A stretch of DNA of 64,000 nucleotides, from NCBI GenBank assembly GCA_002715965.1, contig PBAL01000038.1, positions 54,936 through 118,935 of the forward strand, in the 5' to 3' direction. This document shows, one piece after another, positions 19,249 through 27,488 of this stretch. The DNA comes from Verrucomicrobiales bacterium (GTDB lineage Bacteria; Verrucomicrobiota; Verrucomicrobiia; Limisphaerales; JAYPXF01). The position numbers were made by a program, and so were the translations under genes. Below the pieces are notes generated by a model, which saw nothing but the letters and a program-made list of their open reading frames with translations, was not told the origin of the DNA and did not search any database. Numbering within the stretch: position 1 is the stretch's first letter; each line of letters begins with the position of its first letter.

Positions 19249-19439
19249 GCGTCGGTGAAACGCATCCCTTCGGCGGCAAGTTGATCGATGAATGGGGTCC
19301 GGATCTTGGAGTTCGGGTTGTGGCAACTGGCGTCTCCATATCCGAAGTCATCGGCAAGGATGTAGACGATGTTCGGGTGGGTAGATGCTTGCAGCGCAAT
19401 CATGCTGAAACATAGGAGCAGGCAGACTCGAAGGCTCAT
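19240..19439 (-). pseudogene. Truncated sulfatase 5' end
   Basis: The fragment starts with a signal peptide ([18 protein letters not shown]) followed by [19 protein letters not shown] and [18 protein letters not shown], the exact N-terminal pattern of type I sulfatases. The similarity stops right before the expected C-x-P-x-R active-site motif; the frame continues into unrelated sequence and ends at 19173. The metal-binding N-terminus without the active-site Cys cannot function. The break falls where the TauE-like remnant begins. Confidence 0.8.
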
Positions 19440-19519
19440 CGGGTGAGGATGAGAAAACAGTATGGATGGGGAAGGGGGAATGACGTGCGTGTGGACTGAT
19501 TCCTCGGTGACATTGTCAC

Positions 19520-19557
19520 GCTCGTCGCCCGCATACTTCGGATGGCATCCGAAGCTA
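19520..19557 (-). repeat. Dispersed palindromic repeat, copy A
   Basis: A 38-base stretch that matches 35668-35705 at 34 of 38 positions when read on the minus strand. Its first part is a hairpin with stem CTTCGGAT/ATCCGAAG. It lies 9 bases past the stop of the response regulator gene and in the same orientation as that gene. Copy B also begins at a gene's stop codon, so this looks like a REP-type element placed at gene ends. Confidence 0.65.
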
Positions 19558-19566
19558 CCACCGAGC

Positions 19567-20898
19567 TCAGGATTCTTTGCCGAGGTCTTCGATCATCCTG
19601 GAGATCTGCTCGACGTTTTCCAAGGATTCGGTGATCGCCTTGGGCAGGCCGGCGGCAATCTCGGTCGGGTTTGAATCGGAAAGCGACTTGGCGACTGCTT
19701 CCACATTAGATCCTTCCGTCATTACCGAATCGACGAGCTCCTGCTGTTCCTTGAGCAGGGGCGTGATGCGATTGACGGTTTCCTTTACGAATCGAATGCG
19801 ATCGGAGAGGGACTGGAGCGGGGATTGAAGGCGGGACACGAGGTCGTCAGGCTGGCCTGATTCACGCGCTTCGAGCAGCTTCTTGGTGAGAAACGCGGTC
19901 TGGGATTCCATCTCCTTCCTCTCCGAAAGATCGCGTGCAACGATGACCAGATGAGGTTCGTTGTCGGTCTTCTCGCGGATCGCGCAAACCCGCGCTTCCA
20001 AATGTCTCCAGGTGCCGTTCTTGTGTTGCAGGCGCAATTCCAGGAGCTGGCACTCTTCCTTGTTGATGCTGGCGGAAATGGAAGCCGTTGCACTTTTGGT
20101 GTCATCAGGATGAAACCAATCAAATACCGATTCGCTCTGTGCCTTGTCCAGGCTGCGGCCGAGCGTCTGGATGACCGAAGGACTGAAGTACTTCGGCTTG
20201 CCGTTGACGCTCATGACGATGATGAGATCCGCGGCGTTCTCGGCAATGAGCTTGAAACGTTCCTCGCTGCGACGCAGGCGTTGCTCCGTGCGTTTGTAGT
20301 TGTCGACGTTCTGCTGGAGGACCTGGAGGGACTTCTTTAATTCGCCGGTGCGGGCGTTGATGATGTCTTCGAGTTGGTCGAGGCGGAGGCGGGCTTCCTG
20401 TTGCAGACGCCACTTCTCCGTGAGGGCGCTGGCGAGTTGGAGAACTTCCACGTTGTCGAACGGTTTCTTCAGGATGACGAGACGATCAGACTGACCAAAC
20501 TTGGTGACCATTTCATCCCAGGAATAATCGGAGTATGCCGTGCAGATGACGACCTGTAGATCGGGCGCGGTTTCCCAGAGGTGCTGGGTGGTTTCAATCC
20601 CGTCCCAGCCCGGGGGCATGCGGACATCCACGAAGGCGAGGGCGATGGGTTCCTGCTCGACGGTGGCTTTTTTGACAATTTCAAGGGCGTCCTGTCCCTG
20701 CGAGGCGAAGCTGAGATCGTAATCGGCGCTGACGGGCGAGTCGGATGCCTCGTCGCCGAAAAGTGCCTCTTCTGCCGCAGCGAGGTCTCCGCTGGACGAA
20801 GACGCGGTCGCGAGGATCTTGCGGAAGTCCTCACGAATGGCGGGATTGTCGTCGACAATCAGGATCCGCCGGTTTTCGGGTATGGTTCTTTCGCCCAA
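19567..20898 (-). CDS. Receiver-PAS response regulator without output kinase
   Basis: This 443-residue protein has an N-terminal receiver domain (residues about 11-150) with acidic pair VDDN, phospho-acceptor in [12 protein letters not shown], the Thr of CTAYSDY and the Lys of LKKPFD. An insertion of about 25 residues rich in Ser, Ala and Glu follows the first helix. A coiled coil (about 160-215) and a PAS/PAC domain (about 220-340, starting [20 protein letters not shown]) come next, ending in another helical region with no kinase, DNA-binding or cyclase domain. It probably signals by interaction with partners. Its start lies 40 bases inside the upstream histidine kinase gene, so the two are translationally linked and form a pair. 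Confidence 0.85.
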   Translation of the reverse strand: MGERTIPENRRILIVDDNPAIREDFRKILATASSSSGDLAAAEEALFGDEASDSPVSADYDLSFASQGQDALEIVKKATVEQEPIALAFVDVRMPPGWDGIETTQHLWETAPDLQVVICTAYSDYSWDEMVTKFGQSDRLVILKKPFDNVEVLQLASALTEKWRLQQEARLRLDQLEDIINARTGELKKSLQVLQQNVDNYKRTEQRLRRSEERFKLIAENAADLIIVMSVNGKPKYFSPSVIQTLGRSLDKAQSESVFDWFHPDDTKSATASISASINKEECQLLELRLQHKNGTWRHLEARVCAIREKTDNEPHLVIVARDLSERKEMESQTAFLTKKLLEARESGQPDDLVSRLQSPLQSLSDRIRFVKETVNRITPLLKEQQELVDSVMTEGSNVEAVAKSLSDSNPTEIAAGLPKAITESLENVEQISRMIEDLGKES

Positions 20899-22994
20899 TG
20901 TGTGTCCTGCTGGAATTTGGTGGGCACTCTGACGGTGAATGTGGCCCCTTTGCCGGGACCGTCGCTTGCGGCCGAAATCGAGCCGCCCATTTCTTCTATT
21001 GCCAAGGCGCTGCTGTGGAGGCCGAATCCATGGCCGTCTTTTCGGGTGGTAAAGCCATGGACAAAAATTGTTTCGAGGTTTTCCTTCGATATGCCCTTGC
21101 CGGTATCACGTAGGGAAATCTCCACGGAATCGTCTCCGACGTTCTGCGCCGAGAGTTGAAGTTTTTTGGTCGGAGTCTCGATCATCGCCTGTTTGGAATT
21201 GCGGATGAGGTTCACCAGCACCTGTAGCAGCTTGTTCTTTACGACGAAGATTTCGCGGGTGGCCTTCACGTCCTTGTAAACGTCCACGTCGTGCCGCACC
21301 AGGGACGAGCCTTCCATGCGCAAGGCCTGATCGATGAGCTCCTCGGGATCGACCTGCTCGACCGTGCCACCGACTTTCGCGTAGCCCTGCTGCGTGGCGA
21401 TGATATCGCGAATGTGATCAACATTCTTGCGCATCTCCTCGAGCTCTTTCAGCAGCGATTCCTGCTCTTCACGCAAGACTTCATCGAGTTTCTCGAGGAA
21501 ATCGGGGATCTGCTTGCCCTTTTCATCGTCTGTCAGAAAGACGCCCAGGTTTTCCTTGTTCTTGTGAAGCAGCTCGCAGACGCGTCCGAGGTTGGAGGTC
21601 TTGGAACGGCGGATGGTATCGGAAACGATGTTTGAGGAAACGTTCACGCTGTTAAGCACGTTGCCCACGTTGTGCAACACTCCCGTGGCAACCTCAGCCA
21701 TGCCGGCGAGGCGCGAAGTTTCGATGAGGTCCTCGTTCTTTTCGTGGAGCTGCCTTTCCGCGCGTTTGAGATCAGAAATGTCACGCGAAATCCCTATCAG
21801 CCCGCTGATCTCACCCATGTGATCGTAGATCGGCACTTTGCTGACGGAGGCCCAGATGGTTTCGCCGGCCGCGTTCTTTTGCTTCTCGACCTTGTTCACC
21901 ATTGGGTTGCCCGACGCCATAATGAGTTCTTCATCGAGCATGAACTGCTTGGCGAGATCGGGCGGGTGGAAGTCGAAATCGGTTTTGCCAACAACGTCTT
22001 CGGCATTCTCAACGCCCAGGCGTTTTGCAAGCGCCTTGCTGACTTTTACAAATCGGGACTGGGTGTTCTTGAAGTAAATCCGATCGGGCATGTGATCGAG
22101 CAGCGCCTGGAGCAACTCACGGTATTGCTCCATCTCGATTTCCGTCTCGACGAGTTCGGTGATGTCCTTGGCAATTCCAAAGGTGCCGATCACGCGTCCG
22201 TTGGGATTGCGCCAGGGAATGCGCGAGGTAAGCACCCACGAGGATTTGCCGTCAGGTGTGGTTTCGCGCTCTTTCTTGCCGAGGATGGCTTTGCCCGTGC
22301 GAATGACTTCCTGATCATCGGCGAAGGTGTTCAGCGCGTAGTCTTCGGAAAAGAAATCGAAGTCGCTTTTGTTGATCGCTTCCTTGGGATCTTCCAGTCC
22401 GAACTGAGTTGCGAGGGAATCACTGCTGCGCACGTAACGTGACTCAGTATCCTTGAAGAAGATCCGGTCGGGTGAGTTTTTCATGAACGCATTGATGAGT
22501 GAGCGTTCATATTCGACTTCCTCGCCGAAGCCGCCCTTGGTCGCCATCAAACGTGTATGGCCGGCTTCCTGATAGCGACGTTCCAAGCGGCACTTCGTTA
22601 CCAAGGACATGACTATCTGCCGGAGACTAAGCGCGCCAGGTTTGATCAGGGGAATGGCGCGATCGGAAGCTCCGAATTGCTTGGCCCAGTCTTCCGGATC
22701 GATATCTTCCTCATTGTCCTGGATGACGATGATCTGGAGGCTTGGATGTTTGACCCACAGTTCGCTCGCTGTATCGAGCCCCGTGCCGTTGGGCATTTTT
22801 CTGGGACTCAGGATTACCGCCAAAGTTTCCCGCTGATCCCGGAGGTTTCCCTCTATGTCCTCGCTCTTGGGAACGAGTTCGTAGTGCGCGAGTTCAGGGG
22901 ATTCTTTCTCGATCTGCTTGAGCAACGCCGAGGCCGTGCCGTTCTCGTCCCATACGAGAACGTTGGCCGGGGTCGATTGCGCTGCGGATTCCAT
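20859..22994 (-). CDS. PAS-PAS sensor histidine kinase with degenerate receiver domain
   Basis: The 711-residue soluble kinase (ATG at 22992-22994; a TTG at 23018 is possible) has no membrane helices. Residues about 10-140 resemble a receiver domain, but [11 protein letters not shown] replaces the phospho-acceptor Asp by Ser; [14 protein letters not shown] parallels [14 protein letters not shown] of the partner regulator. Two PAS domains follow ([16 protein letters not shown] and [15 protein letters not shown]). The phosphorylated His is in [14 protein letters not shown]1 and G2 boxes are [19 protein letters not shown] and [10 protein letters not shown]. It probably senses a cytoplasmic ligand via PAS and phosphorylates the regulator encoded by the overlapping downstream gene (inference). 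Confidence 0.88.
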   Translation of the reverse strand: MESAAQSTPANVLVWDENGTASALLKQIEKESPELAHYELVPKSEDIEGNLRDQRETLAVILSPRKMPNGTGLDTASELWVKHPSLQIIVIQDNEEDIDPEDWAKQFGASDRAIPLIKPGALSLRQIVMSLVTKCRLERRYQEAGHTRLMATKGGFGEEVEYERSLINAFMKNSPDRIFFKDTESRYVRSSDSLATQFGLEDPKEAINKSDFDFFSEDYALNTFADDQEVIRTGKAILGKKERETTPDGKSSWVLTSRIPWRNPNGRVIGTFGIAKDITELVETEIEMEQYRELLQALLDHMPDRIYFKNTQSRFVKVSKALAKRLGVENAEDVVGKTDFDFHPPDLAKQFMLDEELIMASGNPMVNKVEKQKNAAGETIWASVSKVPIYDHMGEISGLIGISRDISDLKRAERQLHEKNEDLIETSRLAGMAEVATGVLHNVGNVLNSVNVSSNIVSDTIRRSKTSNLGRVCELLHKNKENLGVFLTDDEKGKQIPDFLEKLDEVLREEQESLLKELEEMRKNVDHIRDIIATQQGYAKVGGTVEQVDPEELIDQALRMEGSSLVRHDVDVYKDVKATREIFVVKNKLLQVLVNLIRNSKQAMIETPTKKLQLSAQNVGDDSVEISLRDTGKGISKENLETIFVHGFTTRKDGHGFGLHSSALAIEEMGGSISAASDGPGKGATFTVRVPTKFQQDTHWAKEPYPKTGGS

Positions 22995-23093
22995 GCGGTT
23001 GCTGGACCTTGGGATCAACTGGGCGATCGACGGAGTTTAGGCAAAGCCGCGCGTCCCTCAAGCCCAACCTACACCGGTCCGGTAACTTATGAC

Positions 23094-24377
23094 TCAGGTG
23101 GTTGGCTCCCAGCCAGGGCGATAGTCGCGCTTCCAGAGTTTCATGGCTTCTGGGTTGTTCTGGGGCTTGCCGGTCTTGGTATCGATGTCCAGAACGCTGC
23201 GGGTGCGATAGGCGATGTTACCCAAATGACACCAGATCGAGCTGACCTGGGCGTCTCGGATGTCCGCGTTCAGAGGCTTATTGTCGCGGATGGCGTCGGC
23301 AAGATTCTGGAAATGCGGGTCTTGGCTGCTGCTGCCTTTGATGCGTTCCTTTTCTGTGCCTTTGAAGTCGGAGATTACTGCTTCGGTTCCAAAGAAACTC
23401 ATGGTTCCTTCGGTGCCGTAAAAGGACACGAAGGGGAGTTTCTCATTGCGGCGCGGGTGGCAGCTGCTGCTTTCCCAGGTCGCGGCGCTCTCACCGCAAT
23501 GGTAGGTCGCATACGCTGTGTCGGGAGATTCCTGGTCATCATCGAAGTGATAGCGATCTCCACTACAGGTAACGCGCTCCGGATACTTCGCGCCCAAGCC
23601 CCAGCGGCAAACGTCCAAGCCGTGAATGCCGTTGTTGGCCAGCTCACCGCCACCGTAGTGCCAGTGCCAGTGCCAGTTGTAGTGGACCAGGTTGTCCTTG
23701 TAGGGCCGCTCCGGTGTCGGTCCTTGCCAGAGCTCCCAGTTCAACCAATCCGGAACCGGAGCGGGCTTGCCTTTGCCGATGGAACCGCGGGCGCCCTTGT
23801 ACCAATTGCGTGTGTAGAGCACCTTCCCGATCGCGCCGTCCTTCAGCTTCGCTATGCCTTCACGGTAGTGTGGCATGCTCCGACGCTGGTTGCCCATCTG
23901 CACCTTGCGTTTGTGCTTCTCGGCGGCCTTCATGAGCATCTGCGCCTCCCAGCAATTGTGGCTGCCGGGTTTCTCGACGTAGACATGCTTGCCGGCGTTG
24001 ATTGCCATGATGGCTGCCGGGGCGTGCCAGAAGTTCGGGGTGGCGATGGAAATGATGTTCACATCGCGGTCTTCAAAGATTCGGCGCATGTCGGTGACAC
24101 CCTTGACCTTGCGCTTTTTCTGTCTGGATTCGACGCGTTTGACACCATCTCCGAGGCGTCGCTCATCCACTTCGCAGACGTACCCCACTTCGACGTTCTT
24201 CTTCGTCATCCAACTACCCACGTGAGACATGCCACGGCGCAGGCCCACGACCCCGACGGTCAGTCGGTCACCGGGGCTGCCCTGGGCAAAGACCGCGGGC
24301 GGGGTGGAGGTGGCGAGGATGGCTCCGATCGTTCCGGATTTCTGAACGAAGCTGCGACGGTTTTCATTGTCATTCAT
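23094..24377 (-). CDS. Tat-exported Gfo/Idh/MocA family oxidoreductase
   Basis: The 427-residue product begins with a twin-arginine signal (NRRSFVQKSG, then GAILATSTPPAVFAQG). The Rossmann start is LTVGVVGLRRG, and HVYVEKPGSHNCWEA carries the EKP motif with the catalytic Lys of the family. HWHYGGGELANNGIHGLDVC corresponds to the conserved His region. Verrucomicrobiota and Planctomycetes encode many such exported members, presumably acting on sugars with a tightly bound nicotinamide cofactor. It lies after the histidine kinase on the same strand, about 100 bases upstream of it in transcription. Substrate unknown. Confidence 0.9.
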   Translation of the reverse strand: MNDNENRRSFVQKSGTIGAILATSTPPAVFAQGSPGDRLTVGVVGLRRGMSHVGSWMTKKNVEVGYVCEVDERRLGDGVKRVESRQKKRKVKGVTDMRRIFEDRDVNIISIATPNFWHAPAAIMAINAGKHVYVEKPGSHNCWEAQMLMKAAEKHKRKVQMGNQRRSMPHYREGIAKLKDGAIGKVLYTRNWYKGARGSIGKGKPAPVPDWLNWELWQGPTPERPYKDNLVHYNWHWHWHYGGGELANNGIHGLDVCRWGLGAKYPERVTCSGDRYHFDDDQESPDTAYATYHCGESAATWESSSCHPRRNEKLPFVSFYGTEGTMSFFGTEAVISDFKGTEKERIKGSSSQDPHFQNLADAIRDNKPLNADIRDAQVSSIWCHLGNIAYRTRSVLDIDTKTGKPQNNPEAMKLWKRDYRPGWEPTT

Positions 24378-24543
24378 AAGTCGTGATTGAATTCAGTGCT
24401 GGTCGGTTTGATAGGATTCCGCTGAGGCAAAGTCAAAATACATTATTCTGAGGAAATCTGTGCCATGTCGGTTCAGTTCCGTCGAAAGCTGGACAGGCAA
24501 GACGCACGCCCCACACAGTTCGTTCATGTAATTTCATCGGACG

Positions 24544-24856
24544 ATGATCCTCCTCGCGGTTCTCGCTGCCACGTCGCTTCATTTGGCAGAATACAAACTC
24601 GGGCCGGATTCGCAGCGCAAAGCCGGTGTTCCGCGCGGTGAAGTCACTGCCGGGAAGTGGACGAGCAAGGGCGTCTTTCCAGGCACGTTGCGCGACTATT
24701 GGGTCTAGGTGCCGGCCCAGTATGCGCAACTCAATGGTTCTGAATCAGTGAACCTGATGGTCTTTCAGGACGGTCGTGGATTTGTGAATGAGAAGGGACA
24801 CACCCGCGTTCCAGTGGTGTTTGACAATCTGATCCACTCAGGTGATTTGCCGGTAA
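24544..24856 (+). pseudogene. Broken esterase (PF00756-like) with nonsense codon
   Basis: From ATG at 24544 the frame shows a signal peptide (MILLAVLAATSLHLA) and an esterase-like N-terminus: EYKLGPDSQRKAGVPRG and SKGVFPGTLRDYWV. At 24706-24708 a TAG replaces the Tyr normally found in the family's WVYVPAQY pattern. The same frame then continues VPAQYAQLNGSESVNLMVF, QDGRGFVNEKGHTRVPVVF and DNLIHSGDLPVTI until it runs into the IS5-type remnant. The catalytic Ser and the rest of the domain are missing. A nonsense mutation plus truncation makes this a clear pseudogene. Confidence 0.8.
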
Positions 24857-25071
24857 CGATCGCATTGCCGTTGAGATCTGCAATCGCACTGAGTTTGGTA
24901 TTGAGTCCGCCCTTGGTGTGTCCGATGGACTGCTTTTGCTAGGGCTCCTTTGGGATTGCTGGCGTCCTGATGCACCTTGATGTGAGTGGCATCAATGAAG
25001 CGCAGTGTGCCTTTGGCCTTGCTTGCCACACATCGCAGGAGCCGGTTCCACTCTGATTCCACCGGCTCCAA
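24838..25071 (-). mobile_element. IS5-family transposase remnant (frameshifted)
   Basis: On the minus strand the frame reads RFIDATHIKVHQDASNPKGA, which contains the second catalytic Asp region of IS5-type DDE transposases. After a one-base frameshift the similarity goes on as KQSIGHTKGGLNTKLSAIAD and LNGNAIVTGKS. Only a central piece of about 80 codons remains; no terminal inverted repeats are visible. It sits precisely between the truncated esterase and the truncated DUF481 gene, so the insertion and later deletion probably removed the ends of both. Confidence 0.75.
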
Positions 25072-25313
25072 CGGTGCAGACCGATTTCCAGTTTCCGAAA
25101 CGCGCGCGCAGCTGGCAATCGGCTGAATTCATTCCGGCCGTCGAGGATTTCGAGAACTACTTCCTGACCTTTCAGATTGGCATCGAGGCCGATATCACGA
25201 AGAAGGCAAAGCTGCGCGTTGTGCTCTATGACGACTACACGAACCAACCGGCGAACGGACGAAAGGCCAACGACATCCGCCTCGTGACCGGTTTGTCCTA
25301 CAGCTTCAATTAA
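25062..25313 (+). pseudogene. 3' fragment of a DUF481 outer-membrane protein
   Basis: The frame from about 25062 to TAA at 25311-25313 encodes a C-terminal beta-barrel segment: FENYFLTFQIGIEADITKKA, KLRVVLYDDYTNQPANGRKA and DIRLVTGLSYSFN. The alternating hydrophobic strands and final aromatic residue fit a DUF481/YdiY-type barrel C-terminus. The front part is missing at the IS5-type remnant and there is no credible start. A strong terminator follows, as expected for the real end of a gene. Confidence 0.6.
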
Positions 25314-25330
25314 ACGAACCTGTTTTTGAA

Positions 25331-25359
25331 GGCCTCTCCCGCTTGGGAGGGGCCTTTTT
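25331..25359 (+). terminator. Rho-independent terminator
   Basis: GGCCTCTCCC (25331-25340), loop GCTT, and GGGAGGGGCC (25345-25354) make a ten-pair stem with one G-T pair, followed at once by TTTTTG and TTTTG. It lies 17 bases after the DUF481 fragment stop. Confidence 0.9.
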
Positions 25360-25390
25360 GTTTTGCCTCGTCCATTTCACTGAAAACCAC

Positions 25391-25419
25391 TTGATCGGCA
25401 AACGAATCCCCGGCACATT
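25391..25419 (+). promoter_or_regulatory. Possible promoter of tRNA-Ser
   Basis: TTGATC (25391-25396) and CACATT (25414-25419) are 17 bases apart, and the tRNA starts 14 bases after the second box. The -10 match is weak (three of six). Confidence 0.3.
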
Positions 25420-25432
25420 TTCGCTCCCCGGC

Positions 25433-25522
25433 GGAAGGGTGGCTGAGTGGTTGAAGGCGCCCGATTCGAAATCGGGTGGGGTCGAAAGGCTCTCGTGAGT
25501 TCGAATCTCACCCCTTCCGCCA
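25433..25522 (+). tRNA. tRNA-Ser (anticodon CGA)
   Basis: A 90-base class II tRNA with encoded CCA. The acceptor stem pairs GGAAGGG (25433-25439) with CCCTTCC, then discriminator G and CCA (25520-25522). The anticodon stem CCCGA/TCGGG encloses the loop TTCGAAA, giving anticodon CGA, which reads UCG. A long variable arm (GGGGTCGAAAGGCTCTC region) and the T-loop GTTCGAATC are present. It lies inside a stretch of gene remnants, as is common at tRNA-linked integration sites. Confidence 0.95.
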
Positions 25523-25737
25523 ACAGCTTCCTCAGATGCTCCTTTCACAGACAGGAACAACGTCTCCTATTCAGACCGCCCGAGATATGTCCGAAAGTTG
25601 TGGACGAGCGGTTGTGATGGGCAGCCAGTATGGTTTCGCTCCCCATCGATTCACGCACATGGTCCGCTATGCGGATGATTACTCGGGCCGGAGCGGTAGT
25701 GATTCGACAGCTGAATCGTGAGCAGGGAGAAGGAGCT

Positions 25738-26517
25738 TCAGGCGCGCCAATTCCCGCTGAATCCGGGGTAAGGAGTCATCCGCTTGGGATCGATAGAAGT
25801 GGGATCAATGCTCCAGCGAGAGGCGAGGGAAGGCACGCGTTCAATGTTTTCGTGGCTGAACTGATGTTGCTCCTGCCAGGAAATCTCTTCGTGCTCAAAG
25901 TAGTCAGGACAGCGCATCTTCAGACTGAGTTCAGCTGAGGTGGGATTGCCCTGGTTCCAGAGAGTTTCGCCGGCCCAGGCATAGGCTCGTACGGTTGCAC
26001 CCTGATAAAGCTTGGCCCAGGCGTGATAACCCAGGGCGCGGTTCACGCTGAAGAACTGAGTATGCCCGAGCTCGATGCTGAGCTTGTTCAGAAAACGGTA
26101 GGTACGATCGATGTCCTCCGCGGGATCGGGCAGGGACTCGCCGAAGATCAGTATCCAGTCATCGATGGGGGGGGAGACAAAGAGACGTTGTTCTTCCATG
26201 ACGTTCATGCCTTCGGTCCAGCTGCATTCGGCGAGGTCCTCCATCTGGAACGCATTCACCAATGCCTCGGGTTTCACCCCCTGCACGGCGACCCAGCGTT
26301 GTGGAAGCTCTGCCACCGCAGCGAAATGCAGCCCCGGATCATGAAACTCATCGTCGGGCAACAGACGATGTTGACGCTCATTTTCACGCCGATGCGAGCG
26401 GACGTGAACAGCTGCCAGCCAAACGAGAAGTCCCGCTATGACCAAAACGGCCAGCAGAATGAAGAGAAGAAACATCGGCAGATAATCCGCACCCGAAACT
26501 GCACCGGAACTGTTCAT
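25738..26517 (-). CDS. Membrane-anchored protein of unknown function
   Basis: From the ATG at 26515-26517 the product has 259 residues; another ATG at 26556 would add 13. A single membrane helix (MFLLFILLAVLVIAGLLVWL, about residues 15-35) is followed by a basic loop and a soluble domain of about 210 residues. That domain carries DDWILIFGESLPD, LSIELGHTQFFSVNR, GYHAWAKLYQGATVRAYAW and GETLWNQG. The GE-x-QYF...YHAW...YAW...GET pattern resembles an uncharacterised domain I have seen in hypothetical proteins of actinobacteria and others; I cannot name a function. It sits between tRNA-Ser and an IS remnant, so it may be acquired. Confidence 0.65.
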   Translation of the reverse strand: MNSSGAVSGADYLPMFLLFILLAVLVIAGLLVWLAAVHVRSHRRENERQHRLLPDDEFHDPGLHFAAVAELPQRWVAVQGVKPEALVNAFQMEDLAECSWTEGMNVMEEQRLFVSPPIDDWILIFGESLPDPAEDIDRTYRFLNKLSIELGHTQFFSVNRALGYHAWAKLYQGATVRAYAWAGETLWNQGNPTSAELSLKMRCPDYFEHEEISWQEQHQFSHENIERVPSLASRWSIDPTSIDPKRMTPYPGFSGNWRA

Positions 26518-26716
26518 TCCGTGAAAGATGCGCGCGCTGCCGGATATCTGACCCATACGCGTAGAGTACGACGGCAGCGATGGGAAGGGAAGGGAATGAT
26601 GGTACGAACCGGGTACATAGGTAACAGACTGACCGACGTCTGATGTACAGATTTCATGCCACCCGTGAATAATTCGAATTGTACAACGTGCTGCTGTTCG
26701 GGCTAGAAACTGCGGC

Positions 26717-27226
26717 ATGTCAACGCAAGTGAAGGTTCGTCGCCAAGGAGATCGGATCAATGTCAATCTCCAACTCGGGTTCGCTCCCGGCCAATCAATG
26801 ATGGAATGCGAGGAGCAAATCCAACAGGCGATCAATCAGGCCGGCTGCGATCTCACCGCCGAATGTTTGCGCCGTTTCGACACCGACGGTTCTCCCATCG
26901 AGGTCGCCGACACCGTCCTCACCAGCAAGGGCCGCGTTCTTAAGAACTGCCAGACGCCCTACGGTCAAGCCACGGTGCCGTGCCATGTCTGCCAGAGCAG
27001 TTCGGGCGGAGCCACCTGCTGTCCTCTGGATCGCGGCGCGCGCATCATTAATGCCTCTCCAAGTTTGCCCGCATGGCATCCTATAAGTAGGCTGCCATGA
27101 AATGCACCTTGGCCCAACAGGATCTGGCCCAAAACCATGGTCGGCAGGTTTCCCGTTGCCACTTGCAAGACATTGCTTCGGAAGTCGCCGCAGTCGCGGC
27201 CGACAAGCAGGAGCGTTGGCGCGGAC
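26717..27226 (+). mobile_element. ISKra4-family transposase remnant
   Basis: The N-terminal 110 codons match the ISKra4-type transposase pattern: ECEEQIQQAINQAG, ECLRRFDTDGSPIEV, KNCQTPYGQATVPCHVCQSS and CCPLDRGARII. After a frameshift near 27055 the similarity continues in another frame as FARMASYK, a TAG stop, then QQDLAQNHGRQVSRCHLQDI and AADKQERW. The catalytic C-terminal two thirds are absent. Frameshift, nonsense codon and truncation make it inactive. Terminal repeats are not visible. Confidence 0.75.
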
Positions 27227-27488
27227 GCGTTTGAACGCGATGATCGTGGGAATCAGGGAGGTGAGGCGCACGAGATACGTTGCGCCCATCCGGTGCCAGT
27301 GGGCCCGCAACCAGGCCCAGACCTTGTAGTGACTGTAACTCAACGTTTGCTCCGCTTGAACAACGGATCTTACAGAACAGGACTCACCCGCGCCGGAAAA
27401 AGTCTAATGTGCTGGGCGGGAAGGCTTTTCAAATTTTTCGAACGCGCGGCTTGGCCCTGATGTCCTTGGAACGATAGATTCTCGAAAA
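27227..27488. other. Non-coding stretch before the moxR-bat operon
   Basis: No gene is recognised. The stretch should hold the promoter of the downstream operon; I see no box pair good enough to assign. Short open frames on both strands here lack any family signature. Confidence 0.4.

Noticed and set aside
22557..24386. 609-codon open frame on the plus strand
   Set aside because: It lies fully antisense to the histidine kinase and Gfo/Idh/MocA genes, which have clear families; GC-rich codon use creates the long antisense frame.
25535..25721. Short plus-strand frame after tRNA-Ser (starting MLLSQTG)
   Set aside because: No RBS, family or conservation evidence.
27227..27343. Minus-strand frame beginning SHYKVWAWLRAHW
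   Set aside because: Runs over the ISKra4-type remnant on the other strand; no family or RBS.
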